Shown here in pieces: positions 10,448-18,340 of a stretch of 64,000 nt of DNA. The position numbers and the translations under genes are program-made. Location: positions 3,600,001 through 3,664,000 of the forward strand of contig NZ_CP050948.1 of assembly GCF_019443745.1 (NCBI RefSeq). Direction: 5' to 3'. A model generated the notes under the pieces. The model was given only the letters and a program-made list of their open reading frames with translations, was not told the origin of the DNA and did no database searches. Source of the DNA: Iamia sp. SCSIO 61187 (GTDB lineage: Bacteria; Actinomycetota; Acidimicrobiia; Acidimicrobiales; Iamiaceae). Every line of letters starts with the position of its first letter. Position 1 is the stretch's first letter.

Positions 10448-10453
10448 TACGGT
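10448..10453 (+). promoter_or_regulatory. Presumed -10 hexamer TACGGT
   Basis: TACGGT ends 8 nt before the ATG of the serine hydrolase at 10462 and begins 15 nt after the preceding stop. The hydrolase may therefore have its own leaderless promoter. Confidence 0.4.
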
Positions 10454-10461
10454 CCGGCGCG

Positions 10462-11571
10462 ATGGCCGAGCTGCGTCCCTTCCCGCCCCACCCCGACGAC
10501 GTCGCCTGGCCCACCACGGCCTGGGAGGAGGCCCCGGCGCCACCGGAGGTCGCCGCCGACGAGCTCGACGCCCGGCTCGACCGGGTCCTCGGACCGGACC
10601 AGGACCCGGCGGTGGGCCACACCAACGCCGTGGCCGTCGTGCACCGGGGGCGGATCGTGGCCGAGCGCTACGGCGAGGTGGAGATGGGCCCGCTGGCCGA
10701 GCTGGCCGGCGTGCAGCCGGGGCCCATCACGCCGGCGACCCCCCTCCACTCGTGGTCGATGGCCAAGAGCGTGTGCCACCTGCTCGTGGGCATCGCCCAG
10801 GAGCAGGGGCACCTGCGCGTCACCGACCCCGCCCCGGTGCCGGCCTGGGCCGACGACGAGCGGTCCGCCATCACGTGGGACCACCTGCTCCAGATGCGGG
10901 CCGGGCTGCAGTGGGCCGAGGTCTACGAGGGATTCGGGTCCGAGGACATCCCCGACGTGGTGGCCATGCTCTACGGCGAGGCGTCGTCCGACATGGCCGC
11001 CTTCGCGGCCGGCTTCCCGCTCGTCCACGAGCCGGGGTCGCCGGAGGCCTACACCTACTCCTCGGGCACGACGAACATCGTGCAGGGGTGCCTCCAGCGG
11101 GTGCTCCAGATCGAGGGCGACGTCGTCACCCGCGTGCTGCGCGAGCTCCTGTTCGACCCGATCGGGGTGACGAGCCTGTCGCTCGGCTTCGACGGGTCGG
11201 GGCTGTGGGTGGCGTCGTCCTACCTCGACCTGACCCTGCGCGACTGGCTGCGCCTGGGCCTCCTGGTCCTGCGGGGCGGGCAGTGGGACGGGCGCCAGCT
11301 GGTGCCCGGCGCCTGGATCGACCACGGGCGCACGCCGCGCTCGGAGAGCCCGCTCGACCCCGGCATCTTCCACGGCGCCCACTGGTGGGCGCGAGCCGGT
11401 CGCGACGACGGCGGCTTCATGGCCCACGGCTTCGAGGGCCAGCGGCTCCTGCTCGTGCCCGACCGGGACCTCGTGGTGTTCCGCAACGGCAAGACGGCGT
11501 CGGACCAGGTCGAGGCGCTCAACGAGCACCTCTGGGGCATCGTCGACCTGTTCCCCCGCATCCCGGCCTGA
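10462..11571 (+). CDS. Serine hydrolase, beta-lactamase/class C-like
   Basis: The 369-aa protein has the catalytic signature of the beta-lactamase-related (AmpC/EstB/NylB) superfamily. S99-M-A-K102 is the SxxK nucleophile and general base, Y199-S-S is the YxN-equivalent tyrosine in YTYSSGTTN, and HGFEGQ near residue 315 replaces the KTG box, as seen in esterase and 6-aminohexanoate-dimer-hydrolase relatives. No signal peptide is present, so it is likely cytoplasmic. The gene lies between two paralogous membrane-protein genes and converges on the second. Predicted to hydrolyse an ester or amide; substrate unknown. Confidence 0.88.
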   Translation: MAELRPFPPHPDDVAWPTTAWEEAPAPPEVAADELDARLDRVLGPDQDPAVGHTNAVAVVHRGRIVAERYGEVEMGPLAELAGVQPGPITPATPLHSWSMAKSVCHLLVGIAQEQGHLRVTDPAPVPAWADDERSAITWDHLLQMRAGLQWAEVYEGFGSEDIPDVVAMLYGEASSDMAAFAAGFPLVHEPGSPEAYTYSSGTTNIVQGCLQRVLQIEGDVVTRVLRELLFDPIGVTSLSLGFDGSGLWVASSYLDLTLRDWLRLGLLVLRGGQWDGRQLVPGAWIDHGRTPRSESPLDPGIFHGAHWWARAGRDDGGFMAHGFEGQRLLLVPDRDLVVFRNGKTASDQVEALNEHLWGIVDLFPRIPA

Positions 11572-11593
11572 CGGACCGGCGTCACCGGGTCCG

Positions 11594-13234
11594 CTACCGG
11601 GTGCGGAACACCGCCACCCGGTAGAAGGTGGCGTCGGTGGCCGCCTGCAGCGGGGCGACGAGGTCGCCGGCGAGCAGGCTGGCCCGCTCGTCATCGATGC
11701 GCCCGGCCACCCGGTCCGCCTCGATCCGGTCCATGGCCGCGTCCAGGGCGTCCAGCTCCTCGGGGCTGGCGTCGGACCACTCGACGATCAGCTCGAGGTC
11801 GGGGTCCTCGAGGTAGTCCGCCACCGACCGGTCGGTGACGACCACGAGCGTGGCCCCGACGGGGCCGCCGTCGTGGATCCGGTGGGGCGACTGCTCCCAG
11901 CGGCGCTCCGGTGGCACCACGGCCTCGATCCCCCGCCGCTCGAGCTGGAGCACCAGGCCCCGGGCGTACCACGCCCCCGCCTGGAACGGGTCGGTGACCA
12001 GGACCGGCTCGTCGACGTCCTCGACGGCCTCGACCACCGGTGGCGTGATCGCCGCCATCACGTCGGAGTTGCCCTCGTCGAAGGTGCCGGCCCGCACCCC
12101 GGCGACGCCGTTCACGAGGGCGAGGACGGCGACGCACGCCACCGCCGCCGCCCCCACCCACCGGGCCGCCGAGCGGTGGCTCTCGGCCAGCCAGGTCCAC
12201 CCGGCCAGGGCGACGACGACGAAGGCCACCACGGGCGGGACCCAGGTCCACAGCAGCCGGTACTCGAACTGCGGCCCCACCGTCCGGGCGACGGCGGCCA
12301 CCCCCAGGGCGAGCATGGTGACCAGCACCACCAGCAGCGGCCGGCCCGTCGGCCGGCGCCGCCACAGCACCACCCCGGCGACGGCCACCGCCAGCAGGAG
12401 CCACGGGACGACCGGGTCCTCCAGGTAGTGGGACTCGCCGAAGGTCCCGAAGGGCTGGCGCACGGTGGCCCACTCCGGCGGCACGCCGAAGGGCCCGCTC
12501 ACGACCTTCAGCCCGTCGCCCACCGTCGCCACCCCGCCCTCGGCGTCGCGGAACCACCGCACGATGTTGCCCAGGTTCCGGGGCGGGCCGTCGACGATGT
12601 CGATCAGCGGGGGCAGCCACAGGACCCCGCCCACGGCGGTGGCGACCGCGGTGGGGCGCACGAGGCGCCGCCACCGGTCGGGGTCGTCGCTCCGCCAGGC
12701 CGCCAGCGCCACCCCGGCGACGCCCACGCCGAGCAGGGGGACGGCCAGGGGCAGGAACCCCACGTGGGTCTGGGCCAGGAAGGACGTCACGAACACGGCG
12801 ACGGGCAGGACCCAGAGGTCCCCGTCGAGCAGGGCCCAGACCAGGAAGCCGAGGAGGGCGAAGGGCACGATCGTCACGTGGAGGTTCCAGGCGTCGCCCC
12901 AGATGTCGGCCCCGAGGGTCCGCAGCAGGAGCCCGACGGCGAGGAACGTCGCCACCATGGCCGCCGTCCCGGCCCGGCGCCGGGCCACGATCCCCATCCC
13001 GACGACCGAGGCGCCGTTGATCGCGAGCGTCCCCAGCCCGAGTCCGATCGAGGACCCGCCGGTCAGCCAGTAGAACGGCGCCAGCAGGATGTAGAGGAGC
13101 GGACCCGGGTGGCTCCAGTCGTCGCGCGAGTAGAGGCCCTCGTAGAGGGGGTGGCGGCCGACGTCGCGGACGAGCATCTCCGACAGGGCCAGGTCCGACA
13201 CCGGCAGGTACGACGACCCGACGCCGAAGACCAT
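11594..13234 (-). CDS. Multi-pass membrane protein, paralogue of 8699 gene
   Basis: From the only ATG in frame (13234) the product is 546 aa with about ten hydrophobic segments and a soluble C-terminal domain. It shares YSRxxWSHPGPLLY with the 8699-10432 protein. In the paralogue this loop follows a complete N-terminal membrane helix. Here the matching helix (ILIGLALAPFVAAAAA) is encoded upstream of the ATG, in the same frame, up to the end of the ligase gene. No ATG, GTG or TTG occurs in that upstream frame. The true start may be a CTG around 13264-13270 coupled to the ligase stop at 13311, or the sequence or annotation is imperfect. Function unknown. Confidence 0.65.
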   Translation of the reverse strand: MVFGVGSSYLPVSDLALSEMLVRDVGRHPLYEGLYSRDDWSHPGPLLYILLAPFYWLTGGSSIGLGLGTLAINGASVVGMGIVARRRAGTAAMVATFLAVGLLLRTLGADIWGDAWNLHVTIVPFALLGFLVWALLDGDLWVLPVAVFVTSFLAQTHVGFLPLAVPLLGVGVAGVALAAWRSDDPDRWRRLVRPTAVATAVGGVLWLPPLIDIVDGPPRNLGNIVRWFRDAEGGVATVGDGLKVVSGPFGVPPEWATVRQPFGTFGESHYLEDPVVPWLLLAVAVAGVVLWRRRPTGRPLLVVLVTMLALGVAAVARTVGPQFEYRLLWTWVPPVVAFVVVALAGWTWLAESHRSAARWVGAAAVACVAVLALVNGVAGVRAGTFDEGNSDVMAAITPPVVEAVEDVDEPVLVTDPFQAGAWYARGLVLQLERRGIEAVVPPERRWEQSPHRIHDGGPVGATLVVVTDRSVADYLEDPDLELIVEWSDASPEELDALDAAMDRIEADRVAGRIDDERASLLAGDLVAPLQAATDATFYRVAVFRTR

Positions 13235-13310
13235 CGCCGCGGCGGCGGCGACGAACGGGGCCAGCGCCAGCCCGATGAGGATGTGGTCGAGGGGGAGGTC
13301 CCGGCGCTCG

Positions 13311-14843
13311 TCAGCTGACCTGGCGATCGTGGCCCTCCCAGTAGGGGCCCCGCAGCTTGAACTTCTGCAGCTTCCCGGTCGCGGTGCGGGCCAGCTCGGA
13401 GCGGAACTCGATGCGCTTGGGGATCTTGTAGCCGGCCAGCCGGGGGCGGCAGTGCTCGCGGAGCTCGTCCTCGGTGACGCTCTCGCCCTCGACCAGCACG
13501 ACGAGGCCGAGCACCAGCTCGCCCCACTTCTCGTCGGGGACGCCGATCACCGCCGCCTCGGCCACCGCCGGGTGGCTGAAGAGGGCGTCCTCGACCTCGA
13601 TGGACGACACGTTCTCGCCGCCGGAGATGATCACGTCCTTCTTGCGGTCCGAGATGGTGAGGTAGCCCTGCTCGTCGATGGAGCCGCCGTCGCCGGTGTG
13701 GAACCGCCCGTCGACGATGGCGGCGGCGGTGGCCTCGGGCTGGTCCCAGTAGCCCTCCATCACCATGTTGGCCCGGGCCGTCACCTCGCCGTCGTCGGTG
13801 ACGCCCAGGGTCACGCCGAGGGCGGGCGCACCGGCCCGGCCGAGCAGCTGGGCCCGGTCGGCGGGGGCGAGGTCGTCCCACTCGGCCCGGCCCCGGTTCA
13901 TGGTCAGCAGGGGGGCGGTCTCGGTCAGGCCGTAGATCTGGATGAACTCCCAGCCCAGCTCGCTCTCCACCCGTTCGATCGTGCGCGTCGGGGGCGGGGC
14001 GCCGGCCACGACGATCCGGGTGCGGCCGGCACCCGGGACCTCGTCGAGGTCGGCGGCGGCGTCGAGCACGGCGTTCACGACGGCGGGGGCACCGCACATC
14101 ACGGTGACGCCGTGGCGGTCGACGCGGCGCAGGATCTCGGCCCCGTCGACCTTGCGCAGGACGACCTGGGTCGCCCCCATCCCGGTGGTCGCGTAGGGCA
14201 TCCCCCAGCCGTTGCAGTGGAACATCGGGAGGGTGTGCAGGTAGACGTCGCGGTCGTCGATCCCCGCCTGCCAGCCGAAGGTGGTGGCGTTGAGCCACAG
14301 GCTGCGGTGGGTCTGCTGCACGCCCTTGGGGCGGGCGGTGGTGCCGGACGTGTAGTTGATGGTCGCGGTGACGTCCTCGTCGGGCTCCCAGGGCGCCGGC
14401 TCCTCGCCCGGGGCCAGGAAGGCGTCGGCCTCGGCCGAGCCCAGCTCGGCCCGGTGGGCGACGTCGATGCCCTCCACCGAGCCGGCCACCTCGGGGTCGT
14501 AGAGGAGCATCGACGCCCCGCAGTGCTCGACGATGTAGGCGATCTCGGCCTGCGCCAGCCGGAAGTTGATCGGGACGTAGATCCGCCCCCACCCGGACAC
14601 GCCCCAGAAGCCGGTCAGCAGGCGGGCCGCGTTCTGCGACACGATGGCGACCCGCTCGCCGACCCCGATGCCGAGGCGGTCGAGCCCGGCGGCCTGGGCC
14701 CGGGCGCCGGCGGCCAGCTGGGCGTAGGTCAGCTCACCGAGGGACGGTGCCGGCTGGTCGGGCTCGTCCACCACGGCGACCCGCTCGGGGTAGACGACCT
14801 CGGCCCGGTCGAGGAAGTCGCGCACGGTCAGGGGGACCTTCAT
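13311..14843 (-). CDS. Acyl-CoA synthetase, AMP-binding family
   Basis: A 510-aa adenylate-forming enzyme that activates a carboxylic acid with ATP and then transfers it to CoA. Motifs in order: YTSGTTARPKG (P-loop, about residue 160), the QIYGLTETAP core near 300, YWDQPEAT, the adenylate-binding FHTGDGGSIDEQGY near 385, ISGGENVSSIEVED, and the catalytic lysine in TGKLQKFKLR near the end. Length and motifs fit medium-chain or aromatic acyl-CoA synthetases of the FadD/DMSP-lyase-like group. The start MKVPLTVRDF at 14843 is chosen over a GTG at 14954 because that extension reads into the divergent promoter region and is not family-like. Divergent from an LLM oxidoreductase gene. Confidence 0.92.
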   Translation of the reverse strand: MKVPLTVRDFLDRAEVVYPERVAVVDEPDQPAPSLGELTYAQLAAGARAQAAGLDRLGIGVGERVAIVSQNAARLLTGFWGVSGWGRIYVPINFRLAQAEIAYIVEHCGASMLLYDPEVAGSVEGIDVAHRAELGSAEADAFLAPGEEPAPWEPDEDVTATINYTSGTTARPKGVQQTHRSLWLNATTFGWQAGIDDRDVYLHTLPMFHCNGWGMPYATTGMGATQVVLRKVDGAEILRRVDRHGVTVMCGAPAVVNAVLDAAADLDEVPGAGRTRIVVAGAPPPTRTIERVESELGWEFIQIYGLTETAPLLTMNRGRAEWDDLAPADRAQLLGRAGAPALGVTLGVTDDGEVTARANMVMEGYWDQPEATAAAIVDGRFHTGDGGSIDEQGYLTISDRKKDVIISGGENVSSIEVEDALFSHPAVAEAAVIGVPDEKWGELVLGLVVLVEGESVTEDELREHCRPRLAGYKIPKRIEFRSELARTATGKLQKFKLRGPYWEGHDRQVS

Positions 14844-14910
14844 GGGCCGCGACCATAGGCAAGACCACGAGCGTGCCGCGGACCGACGCCCCGTGGGGTA
14901 GGACGGGCCC

Positions 14911-15819
14911 ATGCGCATCGGCATCTTCGGCGGCGACGTCGCCGCCACCGGCACCCTCGACGACCACGTGGCCGCCGCCCGGACCGCCCTCGACGACGGC
15001 TTCAGCAGCTTCTGGCTGCCGCAGATCTTCGGCTACGACGCCCTCACGGCCCTGGCGGTGGTCGGACGGGAGGTCCCCGACATCGAGCTGGGCACCGCCG
15101 TCATCCCGACCTACCCCCGCCACCCGGCGATGCTGGCGGCGCAGGCGGTCACGACCAACGAGGCGGCCGACGGCCGGCTGGTGCTGGGCATCGGCCTGTC
15201 GCACCAGATCGTCATCGAGATGATGTACGGGATGTCGTTCGCCAAGCCGGTGCGGCACATGCGCGAGTACCTCTCGATCCTCATGCCGCTGGTGCACGAC
15301 GGCGCCGTCGACGTCGAGGGCGAGACCCTGACCGCCCGGGTCGGGCTCTCGATGGCCGCCCGCCGCCCGTTCCCGGTCCTGATCGCCGCCCTCGGGCCCA
15401 AGATGCTGGCCCTGGCCGGCGCCGTCGCCGACGGCACCGTCACCTGGATGACGGGGCCCGAGACGCTCCGGACCCACATCGTCCCGACCATCACGGCCGC
15501 CGCCGCCGAGGACGGGCGCCCCGCCCCGCGGGTCGTCGGCGCCCTCCCGGTGCTGGTCTGCGACGACGAGGCCGACGGCCGGGCCCGGGCGGCCAAGGCG
15601 TTCGCCGTGTACGACACCCTCCCGTCCTACAAGGCCATGCTCGACCGCGAGGGGGCGGGCGGCCCCGCCGACGTCGCCGTGGTGGGCGACGAGGCCGCCG
15701 CCGGGCGGCAGCTCGACGCCATGGTCGCCAGCGGGATCACCGACTTCGTCGCCGTGGAGTACAGCCGCGACCCCGACGAGTCGGCGCGGACCCGGGACTT
15801 CCTCCGGTCCCGGATCTAG
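14911..15819 (+). CDS. LLM-class oxidoreductase, F420-dependent type
   Basis: The 302-aa protein is a single-domain TIM barrel of the luciferase-like monooxygenase class. It begins MRIGIFGGD, has the STxxxP-type ELGTAVIPTYPRHP near residue 60, and GRLVLGIGLSHQ near 90. The segment following GVDxxRPVRHMREYL is typical of the F420-dependent subgroup (TIGR03564-like). Expected cofactor is F420 or FMN; substrate unknown. A weak -10 (TAGGAC, 14899-14904) lies 6 nt before the ATG. The stop overlaps the convergent FkbM gene by 4 nt. Confidence 0.85.
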   Translation: MRIGIFGGDVAATGTLDDHVAAARTALDDGFSSFWLPQIFGYDALTALAVVGREVPDIELGTAVIPTYPRHPAMLAAQAVTTNEAADGRLVLGIGLSHQIVIEMMYGMSFAKPVRHMREYLSILMPLVHDGAVDVEGETLTARVGLSMAARRPFPVLIAALGPKMLALAGAVADGTVTWMTGPETLRTHIVPTITAAAAEDGRPAPRVVGALPVLVCDDEADGRARAAKAFAVYDTLPSYKAMLDREGAGGPADVAVVGDEAAAGRQLDAMVASGITDFVAVEYSRDPDESARTRDFLRSRI

Positions 15820-16721
15820 GGCGAGCCGTCGCCGCCCATCGCACGGGCCTCGTCGGAGTCCTGGAGGATCCGGACCAGCACCTCGGGCCCCTGCTCGCGG
15901 CACACGTGCCGGAAGGCGGTCAGGCCGGCGGCGTCGGGGTCGCGGTGCAGCACCGAGCGGTAGGCGGCGGCGATGCCCTCGTCGACGACCCGCCGCACCT
16001 CCATCTCGTGGGCGAGCAGGGCCGGCAGCGAGTCGACCAGCGGGTGCGCTGCCGGGATGGCCACGAAGTCCCACATCTGCCCGGCGCCGACGACCTCCTC
16101 CAGGTCGCGCGCCGACGCGAGCCGGCGACCGTCGATGGTGAACACGAGGTCGCCCAGCCCGTCGAGGAGGCCGAACAGCCCGGCGCTGGTGCCGTCGAAG
16201 TCGGCGATGCCGATGCCGTGCTCGAAGGTGATCACCGGCTGGTGGGTCCCCAGGGTGCGCAGGCCGCTCTCGACCACGAGGGCCTCGGCCCCCTCGACGT
16301 CGATCTTGACGAAGTCGACGCGAGCCATCCCGGCGGCGAGCTCGTCCAGGGGGTGGGCCTCGACCGCGAGGGTCGTGAGGGCGGTGGGCCCGGAGTAGTT
16401 GGACCGGGCCCGCAGGCTGCTCTCCTCGGGGCGGTCGAGGGCCACGACGAGCTCCAGCGTCTCCCGGCGGGGGCCGAGGACCCCCGGGACCAGGGTCAGG
16501 CCCGGGTGGTCGCCCAGCTCGTCCCGGACCTGGCGCAGGCAGTCGGGCAGCGGCTCGATGGCCAGGACGTGGCCGGTCGGGCCGACCGCCTCCAGCATGG
16601 GCCGGAGGTGGCGTCCCTTGTGGGCGCCGGCATCGATGGCGCCGTCGCCGGGGCGGAGCACCTGGCGGGCGCACAGCTCCACCATCGCCTCGAAGTCGGG
16701 GGGGACGACGCCGTCAGCCAC
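15816..16721 (-). CDS. FkbM-family methyltransferase fused to DUF4214-like tail
   Basis: A 301-aa protein with two parts. Residues 1-210 form a SAM-dependent FkbM methyltransferase, with the glycine-rich SAM loop DAGAHKGRH near residue 30, the acidic LAIEPLP strand end near 55, and the family hallmark VKIDVEGAE near 140. The last 60 residues (AAYRSVLHRDPDAAGL, then a RILQDSDEAR helix) match DUF4214, a module frequent in surface-polysaccharide and S-layer-associated proteins. This suggests methylation of a sugar or glycan. Start is GTG at 16721; the divergent sigma-factor gene begins 19 nt away. Confidence 0.82.
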   Translation of the reverse strand: MADGVVPPDFEAMVELCARQVLRPGDGAIDAGAHKGRHLRPMLEAVGPTGHVLAIEPLPDCLRQVRDELGDHPGLTLVPGVLGPRRETLELVVALDRPEESSLRARSNYSGPTALTTLAVEAHPLDELAAGMARVDFVKIDVEGAEALVVESGLRTLGTHQPVITFEHGIGIADFDGTSAGLFGLLDGLGDLVFTIDGRRLASARDLEEVVGAGQMWDFVAIPAAHPLVDSLPALLAHEMEVRRVVDEGIAAAYRSVLHRDPDAAGLTAFRHVCREQGPEVLVRILQDSDEARAMGGDGSP

Positions 16722-16740
16722 GGCCGAGAGGATAGGGGTG

Positions 16741-17313
16741 ATGGTCGGGCGTCGGAGGAGCGACGGTGGCGACGATGAGGCAGACGTGACACCGGAACCG
16801 GCGTCGTCCGACCAGGGCGCCGCGCTGCTCGAGCTCTACGACCGGGCCCTGCCCGAGGTGTACGGCTACCTGCTGCCGCGGTGCGGGTCCCGTACGACCG
16901 CCGAGGACGTCACGTCCGAGACCTTCCTGGCCGCCGTCGACGCGGTCCAGCGGGGCACGGTCCCCCACATGAGCGTGCCCTGGCTGATCGGCGTGGCCCG
17001 CCACAAGCTGGTCGACCACTGGCGCCGGACCGCCCGCGAGGACCGGCGGGTTCTGCGCCTGGCCTCCGAACCCGCCCGCGACGTGGACGACCCGTGGGAC
17101 GGCGAGGTCGACGCCGCCGTGGCCCGCGACGTGCTCGCCTCGCTGGGCCCGCACCACCGGGCCGCCCTGACCCTGCGCTACCTCGACGGGCTCAGCGTCC
17201 CCGAGGTCGCCCACCACCTCGACCGCACCGTCCACGCCACCGAGGCCCTGCTGATCCGGGCCAAGGCGGCGTTCCGCCGGGCGCTCCCCGAAGGGGGGAC
17301 CGATCGTGGTTGA
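16741..17313 (+). CDS. ECF-type RNA polymerase sigma factor
   Basis: The 190-aa protein has sigma region 2 (residues about 30-95, with TAEDVTSETFLAAVDA and VPWLIGVARHKLVDHWRR) and region 4 (about 125-180, with RAALTLRYLDGLSVPEVAHHL followed by the helix-turn-helix recognition helix). The core-binding and DNA-binding helices look intact. ATG 16741 has AGAGGA upstream; a GTG at 16786 is an alternative start. Its last 8 nt overlap the downstream VOC gene, so the two are translationally coupled. No separate anti-sigma gene is adjacent; the downstream protein may fill that role. Confidence 0.9.
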   Translation: MVGRRRSDGGDDEADVTPEPASSDQGAALLELYDRALPEVYGYLLPRCGSRTTAEDVTSETFLAAVDAVQRGTVPHMSVPWLIGVARHKLVDHWRRTAREDRRVLRLASEPARDVDDPWDGEVDAAVARDVLASLGPHHRAALTLRYLDGLSVPEVAHHLDRTVHATEALLIRAKAAFRRALPEGGTDRG

Positions 17314-18292
17314 CCCGCTCGACGCCCTGCGCCTGCCGGCCTCGCCGGTGGCCCCCGACCCCGCGTTCCGGGACCGCCTGCGGGCCCGGCTGGAGGCCGC
17401 CCTGGCCCCCGACCCCGACGACCTCCCCCCCATCCAGCTCCGTCCCCAGGAGGACACCGTGTCGGACACCGCCACCACCACCGCCGCCGCCCTCACGCCG
17501 TACCTCTCCGTCGCCGACGCCGCCGCCGCCCTCGACTGGTACCGGGACGTCCTCGGAGCGCTCGAGACGTCCCGCTTCGTCGGCGACGACGGTCGGGTCG
17601 GCCACGCCGAGGTCGTCATCGGGGGGTCCCGGCTGATGCTGGCCGACGAGTACCCCGAGGTCGACGTCCACGGCCCCGGCCACTACGGCGGGACGCCGGT
17701 GTCGCTGCACCTCGACGTGGTCGACGTCGACCACACCTACCGGCTCGCCGTCGAGCACGGGGCCGCGAGCGAGCGGGAGCCGTCCGACCAGTTCCACGGC
17801 AACCGCAACGCCATCGTCCGCGACCCGTGGGGCCACCGGTGGATGCTCACCCAGCCCATCTCGGCCGAGCGGGCGACGGCTGCGGCCGACGCCGACCCCG
17901 GCGACTTCGGCGACGTGCGCGAGTACCAGGTGAGCGGGCGCCCCCCGGTCGAGCCCGGCTACCTCACCATGGCCACCCGCGACCTCGATCGGGCCCGGGC
18001 CTTCTTCGGCGCCCTGTTCGCCTGGCAGGTCGAGCCCGGGAACGTCGAGGGCGGGGGCCACGTCGCCAACACCCGGTTCCCCATGGGCTTCATGGCGACC
18101 GACGACGCCACGCCGGGCGGCGCCGTCACCGTCTACTTCCGGGTCGACGACATCGAGGCCTACGCCACCCGGGTCGAGGAGCTGGGCGGCCAGGTCCTGG
18201 CCCGCAGCGAGTACCCGTCGGGCGGCAACGCCGAGTGCGTCGACGACCAGGGCTTCCGCTTCGACCTCTTCCGCCCCGCCCCCGGCTACTGA
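17306..18292 (+). CDS. Double VOC-domain protein coupled to sigma factor
   Basis: A 328-aa protein. Residues 1-45 (DPLDALRLPASP, then a DPAFRDRLRARLEAAL helix) resemble the short N-terminal tail found on proteins encoded next to some ECF sigma factors. Two vicinal-oxygen-chelate domains follow: about 62-185 (LTPYLSVADAAAALDWYRDVLGA, ending IVRDPWGHRW) and about 208-325 (GYLTMATRDLDRARAFFGALFAW, ending DDQGFRFDLF). The glyoxalase/bleomycin-resistance fold is clear; metal ligands are not assignable with confidence. The 8-nt overlap with the sigma gene suggests it binds a ligand and modulates the sigma factor. That is inference. Antibiotic sequestration or a glyoxalase-type reaction are alternatives. 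Confidence 0.85.
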   Translation: MVDPLDALRLPASPVAPDPAFRDRLRARLEAALAPDPDDLPPIQLRPQEDTVSDTATTTAAALTPYLSVADAAAALDWYRDVLGALETSRFVGDDGRVGHAEVVIGGSRLMLADEYPEVDVHGPGHYGGTPVSLHLDVVDVDHTYRLAVEHGAASEREPSDQFHGNRNAIVRDPWGHRWMLTQPISAERATAAADADPGDFGDVREYQVSGRPPVEPGYLTMATRDLDRARAFFGALFAWQVEPGNVEGGGHVANTRFPMGFMATDDATPGGAVTVYFRVDDIEAYATRVEELGGQVLARSEYPSGGNAECVDDQGFRFDLFRPAPGY

Positions 18293-18302
18293 CCCCCGGC
18301 GC

Positions 18303-18329
18303 CACGGATGGTGCCGGGCACCATCCGTG
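18303..18329. terminator. Bidirectional terminator hairpin
   Basis: Perfect 12-bp stem CACGGATGGTGC/GCACCATCCGTG with a 3-nt loop between two convergent stop codons (18292 on plus, 18341 on minus). It should serve both genes. Confidence 0.75.
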
Positions 18330-18340
18330 CCACGCGTCCG

